From Hyphodiscus hymeniophilus (lineage: Eukaryota; Ascomycota; Leotiomycetes; Helotiales; Hyphodiscaceae), in assembly GCA_016508695.1 (NCBI GenBank), contig VNKQ01000009.1:682001-746000 (forward strand): DNA of 64,000 nt, read 5' to 3'. Under the pieces are notes generated by a model that did not search any database, had not been told where the DNA came from, and was given only the letters and a program-made list of their open reading frames with translations. Both the position numbers and the translations under genes were made by a program. Within the stretch, counting starts at the first letter, position 1, and each line of letters starts with the position of its first letter. Shown piece after piece: positions 58,485 through 64,000 of the stretch.

Positions 58485-58945
58485 AATCTTGTAATTATGG
58501 TATGGTCGAAGTATTGCGGTAGGGTTGAATATGGTACTGGAAACGAAGTCATGATGTAGAGTTACGTGCAAGGGACTTCTGGCGTTGGTGGCTCTTGTAT
58601 ACTGGAGCATGAGCAGGTCACTCGTTAGAAATGCCCCTTTACTACCTATTAATACCTAATAAATTTCGATACTACGCTCGAGGCAATTGTCGAGAATCAT
58701 TCGAGTGTGAATTAGTGTCTCCTATTTGATGCCACGTGACGACCTGGTCTGATCACAATTGGCGCCAAAATGCCGACAGTTTCTTTCCAGGCTGCCTCAG
58801 AATCTTCCCATGCACCATCGTTGACATTTAACTTTTTACACCAAGGGTTTGTGTCTTTTTGCCATCGGCTTCATTACTTCCACACTTACACGCGACAGTG
58901 CGTAAACCTAATATATTCATCAGACACCCCTCAGCCACCGCCACC
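58485..58945. other. Intergenic spacer
   Basis: 3' region of SCS7 and promoter/leader of the RBM39-like gene. The leader ends in an optimal ccaccATG start context at 58946. Confidence 0.4.
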
Positions 58946-60849
58946 ATGTCTGCTTTAGATGTTGAAGCTCTGCTAGATTCGACTGCGAACGCTACACCAG
59001 TCGAAGCAAATGGTTCTGCTAAACCAAAGGGCGCAGATGACCGTCACAGATCCGAACGCAACGATCGTCGAGAACGAACTCGCGAAGGAAGCAGAGATCG
59101 TGACAGAGATCGAAAGCGAAGAGACCGCAGTCGAGACAAGATCAAGAGAGAGACCAACGGCGATAAAGATGGAACCCCTACAAGCGACCATGGCAGTGCA
59201 CACGGAAGTGCGAAGAGTAGGCGCAGAAGCAGAAGTCGGGATGATGACCGCCGACATTCACGTCGCCAGAGAGATAGCCCTGATGAAGCCGGTCGTAGAG
59301 ATGGAGATTATTACCGAGGTGGTGGTCGCATGCGCTCACGGTCAAGGAGCCCAAATAGAAACTTCTATCGTCCACGAGATCGCCGCGATCGAGATGATGC
59401 TGATGCTCCTCCAAGAGAAGACCGGCGAAACAGAAATGAACGTCGCAAGAGCAGGAGTCCCAAGCGAGAGGGCACACCTCCATTGACAGAAGATGAACGC
59501 GATCGCCGAACCGTATTTGTTCAGCAACTTGCTGCCCGACTTCGAACTAAAGAACTCATCGGCTTTTTCGAGAAGGTTGGTCCTGTGAAGGAGGCTCAGA
59601 TAGTGAAGGATCGAGTCAGTGGTAGATCCAAAGGGTAACCATTCATAGCCTGCAAATGTATTGCTCCTTGCTGACGTGAATACAGTGTTGGCTACGTTGA
59701 GTTCAAGAATGAAGAGTCGGTCCCTGCTGCTATTCAACTCACTGGACAGAAGCTCCTAGGAATCCCAATTATCGCACAACTCACTGAGGCTGAGAAGAAT
59801 CGACAAGTGCGAAACCCAGAAGCCACTGGTAGCAATCCGAACCAGATCCCATTTCATCGACTTTATGTGGGTAACATCCATTTCAGCATCACTGAAAGTG
59901 ATTTACAGAATGTTTTCGAACCATTTGGTGAATTGGAGTTTGTTCAGTTGCAAAAGGAAGAGCAAGGTCGCAGTCGCGGTTATGGGTTTGTCCAGTAAGT
60001 TTTCCCTCATAGCGATATTTTAACCTGTGCTAAGTCTCTTTAGGTTTCGTGATCCTAACCAAGCTCGTGAAGCTTTGGAAAAGATGAATGGATTTGATCT
60101 AGCAGGCCGACCTATTCGTGTTGGTCTTGGTAACGATAAGTTTACTCCTGAATCTACCGCCAGTCTTCTGCAAAGATTCCAGGGACAGAGCCACCAACAG
60201 CAATTCCAGGGTTCTGCATTCTCCGGAGCTGGTGGACGTGGTCCCCAAGCGAGCGCAGGTAGCAACTTCGACCGTGCTGGAGGTCGCGACAATGATAAAA
60301 GTGCTGGTGGAGCCAGTGCGTTGGATGACACGGATGTTGGTGGGGTCAATTTCAACAACTATAGTCGAGATGCATTGATGCGGAAGCTTGCCAGAACAGA
60401 TGATCCTGCACCTACTACCAATGGCCGCGATGAGAGACGCGAGATCTCAAAGCCCAAAACTGAAACCAAGCCCTTACCGGTCAATGTCAACATGGCCAGC
60501 AGATGTGTGAAGCTCAAGAACATGTTCGATCCTGCAGAGTAAGTCCAGACTCCCACAACTCAAACGAACATTGCTAACAAAGCTCAATAGAGAAGAAGGT
60601 GATAGTTGGGAGAAGGAGCTCGAGGATGACGTTCGAGCTGAGGCAGAAGAGAAATACGGCCACGTTGTTCACATTGCTCTAGATTCTAACTCTCAGGGCG
60701 ACATCTGGCTGAAATTCGACCGGGTTCAAGGAGGAGAGAATGCGATCAAGGGTCTCAATGGAAGATACTTTGGTGGACGTATGATCAGCGCTGAGCCTGT
60801 TGTGGATGCAGTCTACAGCAGTTTGTTCTCACGCACCAAGGCTATTTAA
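58946..60849 (+). CDS. RBM39: RBM39/Rsd1-like splicing factor with three RRMs
   Basis: Four exons (58946-59634, 59686-59994, 60044-60538, 60591-60849) with introns of 51, 49 and 52 bp give 583 aa. The N-terminal 185 residues form an RS-like domain of alternating Arg, Asp, Ser and Glu (RDRDRDRKRRDRSRD, RRRSRSRDDD, RSRSRSPNRN). RRM1 (RTVFVQQLAARL...GYVEF) and RRM2 (HRLYVGNIHFSI...GYGFVQF) follow, each cut by an intron just before or inside its RNP1 element. After a Gly/Gln-rich linker comes a C-terminal U2AF-homology-type RRM (VKLKNMFDPAEE...GDIWLKF...GRYFGGRMI). This order is diagnostic of RBM39/CAPER and fission yeast Rsd1. These work with U2AF and SF3b in 3' splice-site recognition in the nucleus. 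Confidence 0.92.
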
Positions 60850-63800
60850 GATGCTAATCGGCCTCATTTTCCATCGGACTTTAGAATCGTTTCTGGTGAG
60901 CCGAAACTTTTGTCGATGCGAGATAATGGTACTAATCGTCCTCTAGATCATCTTCCAGAAATAGCTGCTTTTTCACCCGGCGTCGCCTTCGATCTCAATC
61001 CGGATCAGCGCAAATCACCCACTCTCCGTAGTCCTTGGTCTCACTGGAAGATGCGACTTCCGGCTTCACAACCCAGCAAGCAAATACTCTTTAAGAATCC
61101 CGCTGATTTCTTTCGACAGCAGGGCTCAATCATAAGCATATATGGCTGCGTGCATGCTCACGGTCTCTAGCGTTCTTTTCTTTGACCCCGCTGATTGCAC
61201 ACAGGGCAGTTCACTGTACAGATTCCTTTTGCGTAGTCCTTATTTAGCAGCGATGGATATTCTCTAATGGTATTCCAGGGAATAATTCAGAGCCATGCCT
61301 TGACATCTTTCTTCAAAAAACATGAGTGAGCTCTGAAAACTGCAATTGCAAGATGTGCTTCTGCTTATGATTTCTGTTTGGTCTATGTGTTAGTGAATTA
61401 AATACTGTCACACCTCATGCTGCTAGGCCTTATAATGTTGCGTTCGCCTACAACCGTAATAATATACATGCTGCCTGTGTCAATGAAGCTGTCCGCCTTA
61501 CAATTGTTCTATATTTCGCAAGTAAACATTGACCGATGAATGTTTCATGATTGTAAATACTTCCTCGTTCCTTGTGTCTTTCCACTCTAGGCTTATTAGT
61601 ATTGACTTCCTATTTCATCCCAAGCCCTTTGATATTACCACAGAGTGCAAAGTAACTGCCCTTTTTGATTTTCATTCTTTGGGAGGCAAGGCTGAAGCTA
61701 AGCAAGTTTGTTCTGTCCATGCAGGCCACCTAGACAACGAAGACAACTACTATTGTGAAGTCTATCCTGCCGAATAGAAGTGTGCAGGCTGCTGAAAGGT
61801 CTCTGAGTTGTATAAGGAAGCGTCTGCGCGTCACCAAACTGGATCTAAAAAACCAGATGGCACTACTTAGACGGGACAGTTGGCGCGTTCAGCATCTAGA
61901 GACTGGAGCCTTTTCGACTGTGTGAGGCAAGGATATTATCGATGTATATGCACAAATGCTGCATGACTGATGAACGGAAATCTCTTTCAAGTCTCTGTAA
62001 GCGTTCTCTATGTTTGTTTACCTTAAGGTAGGTTCCACAACACGCATGTGATGATTCTCAGCCTCATCCCACCAGAATTTCACGTAGCCTTTCTTCTGAT
62101 CAAAACAATTACAGCATTTCACAAATTTTTAGCAATACCAACGTTAGAGGAGTGGAACCACAGGTACGTGCTGTTGATTCTTTGTTCTCTATACGCCATT
62201 CTTTTCTTCCTGAGAAGTTGTTGTCAGCCACTTCTCTGAATTTTCTGATGGTTCCAATGGCTTAACCTCAACTTCAATACAAAAGTCCCAAAGCTGACCA
62301 ATTCCAGCAAGCAGAAATCACAAAAGACATCCTATCACATCTTGTGACCATTGGGTACGTGGTTTCGGTGATGAACACCAGTATAGACTTCTTTCTTCTC
62401 TCATACCATTATTCTTCGACTTCCTTCGACACAACCTGGATTACTGTCGACACAACCCGGATTACTGTCGACATTTCACCTCACACGCACACGAGATGTT
62501 AAGGTCCTAACAAGTCGTGTCACACAAAAAGCCACCAAAGATTCTTAGGTACGTGATCTGATTATACCTGCCACCGAATTCCTTTTGTTCCTATGCGAAG
62601 AGTCTGATGTATTCTCATCTAAGCACTATCAACATCTTAACATCATTTTCTTACATCAATTCGAGAACTAATAAGCCATCATCAGTAGGGCGCCGTTAAA
62701 GGACAATTGAACAAAGTCTAGAGATCGGTAATATAAGGTATATTTTCTTGTTAATGGTCTGAAGCTCGACATTCATTCCCACAGTTCAGGGATTTTCATC
62801 CCCAAATCTACGTATATGTATGCTGATAGCTTCCTGATAGATCGACCGAGAGGTACTACTACTTTGCTTGATTGCTTCTCAACTGCTGGCTCTCCTCATT
62901 GCCCCTCCATATATCATTGTCTCTTTTAGACATGCATCCTTTCTTTCCTTTTTCCAGCTGCCTTCCCCTGCCATCAATAACTGGTAGCCAGCCGGTAGTC
63001 CAGCGCTCTCGCACATTGCACTCCTAATAATTGCCAGTGCTTTCTTCACGAGTTCCATACGTTTTACCACTTACACCCTGTACCCAATTCCTGCTGCCTC
63101 ACTGGTCTCCTGTAACTAGCGATACATCCCCGCAACAGAATGATAGTAAGAAGTGCTTACTCTGGTTCAATCCTAAATTTCCATTCGTGCATTGATTGAG
63201 GCGCATGAGATGTATGGCAGTTTCTTTGATCTCTTTCGATGGCTATGGCCGAGAGACAATGACCGTACTCGAGGGTCGTCAATGATGGTATTCACAAGCG
63301 TCTACCTCTTTTTGCTCATCAGCCGTTGATGTTTCCTCGAGTCTCTCATGTCTACATTGTTTCTCGGAATGTGGTTGGCTCATCCGCGCAGCGTGGAGGC
63401 GATCCTCTGTCAGAGTGGAGGAAGGACCAAATTCTGGATCAGGCAGCGGTGCAAGTGAGGATAGATAGCCAAAATATATCCTCTGCAAGCATCTAAGACG
63501 AAAAGTATTTCTACCACTTGGAAAAATACTCGGCGGCGGATATGGATTTACTGGATCCGTTGGCTGGTGGAAGTCCATGCCCTTCACTTGTTTTGTTACC
63601 GCAATTATCACCTCGCCAAATCTCCTCTTGATGACGCCCCAATAGATCCCTCAAGAAAACCATCATCACAGAAAAATACTCACATTAAGGTCTCGAGTCA
63701 CTTTGGAAGGAGCTGATAGGTGTTTCAGATCCTCATCCTTGCGAGACCGGATCTCCCAAAATAACGGCGATATAATTATCCGGTTCCAACGAAAGGTCAC

Positions 63801-64000
63801 TACGTAAGTTGAGATTCACTCTTGTCGACAGCGATTCACTTCTTGAATGCGCCGCTGGGAACATGCATGAGCAAAGGAGAATTCAATGGAAGTTTCAAGC
63901 GATGATGACAAGGAAGACTTCTTTGCCTTTCCTTCTTCTGATCTTCCCAAAACATAACACTAAATTTTCTGACCATGACTACCTTCATCACTCTGTCCTA
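60850..64000. other. Gene-poor right end
   Basis: 3.15 kb with no convincing gene. The first few hundred bases are probably the 3' UTR of the RBM39-like gene. Several short ORFs (for example 61529-61777 plus, 63279-63611 minus) lack recognisable domains and good start context. A short tandem repeat lies at 62426-62467. Confidence 0.4.
62426..62467 (+). repeat. Two 21-bp tandem repeats
   Basis: Two adjacent 21-bp copies (62426-62446 and 62447-62467) differ at one base, and TCGAC starts a third partial copy. Each unit contains GTCGAC-like ends and GGATTACTG. Confidence 0.8.

Noticed and set aside
8352..60849. Basal transcription and RNA-processing genes as a functional cluster
   Set aside because: TFA2, TAF14, TAF4, YSH1 and the RBM39-like gene are spread over 52 kb, on both strands, among unrelated genes. 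Chance linkage of housekeeping genes is the simpler reading.
63279..63611. 110-codon minus-strand ORF near the right edge
   Set aside because: No recognisable domain, no splice context and no conserved motif; kept only as a mention in the intergenic note.
1..64000. tRNA, rRNA, CRISPR array, secondary-metabolite cluster or intact transposon
   Set aside because: No cloverleaf-like T-loop context, no spaced repeats, no synthase or P450 group and no transposase or reverse-transcriptase motifs were seen on reading either strand. A tRNAscan-SE, antiSMASH or RepeatMasker run would be decisive.

Overview
The window looks like nuclear DNA of a filamentous ascomycete (Pezizomycotina). Almost every gene carries short 45-65 bp introns with GT(A/G)AGT/GTATGT donors, CTAAC/CTGAT-like branch points and C/TAG acceptors. 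The proteins are typical fungal orthologues: Het-C, a GT15 mannosyltransferase, a PTS2-type thiolase and a DUF4604 protein. Protein resemblance suggests Leotiomycetes/Helotiales, but that is recollection and not a computed placement. I saw no rRNA, tRNA, CRISPR array or intact transposon.

Layout. 1-10.6 kb is dense housekeeping: the 5' end of a mitochondrially targeted protein (minus), dynactin p27 (DCTN6), the nuclear-basket protein MLP1/TPR (about 2050 aa, minus), TFIIE-beta and a DsbA-like thioredoxin-fold protein. At 11.0-11.6 kb on the minus strand is a two-exon gene for a small secreted cysteine-rich protein. From 11.6 to 20.2 kb there is an 8.6 kb gene-poor stretch that ends in a probable long leader of a four-finger C2H2 transcription factor (20.2-21.6 kb). 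After 2.1 kb of further spacer, 23.8-51.3 kb holds a GT15 mannosyltransferase, a DUF4604 protein, TAF14, the Ran-binding protein YRB1, an 871-aa uncharacterised single-pass membrane protein, peroxisomal 3-ketoacyl-CoA thiolase, glycerol kinase, a 322-aa orphan with a 26-residue tandem repeat, an NRAMP metal transporter, TAF4 and the pre-mRNA 3'-end endonuclease YSH1/CPSF73. The tail has a BTB-like protein, Het-C, the sphingolipid fatty-acid 2-hydroxylase SCS7 and an RBM39-like splicing factor. The last 3.15 kb has no convincing gene.

How the genes relate. Several genes serve core transcription and RNA work (TFA2, TAF14, TAF4, YSH1, the RBM39-like factor) or nuclear transport (MLP1, YRB1), but they are scattered and this is not a cluster. 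Thiolase and glycerol kinase lie side by side on the same strand, both act on products of lipid breakdown, and both have a CCTCGG hexamer upstream. Divergent pairs probably share promoters: partial gene/DCTN6, MLP1/TFA2, mannosyltransferase/DUF4604, TAF4/YSH1 and Het-C/SCS7.

I found no clear new multi-gene system. The best leads are the secreted cysteine-rich protein beside the gene-poor block, the repeat-bearing orphan, the uncharacterised 871-aa membrane protein, and a long YSH1 intron that splits the catalytic HxHxDH motif and puts a stop codon directly after the splice site if it is retained.
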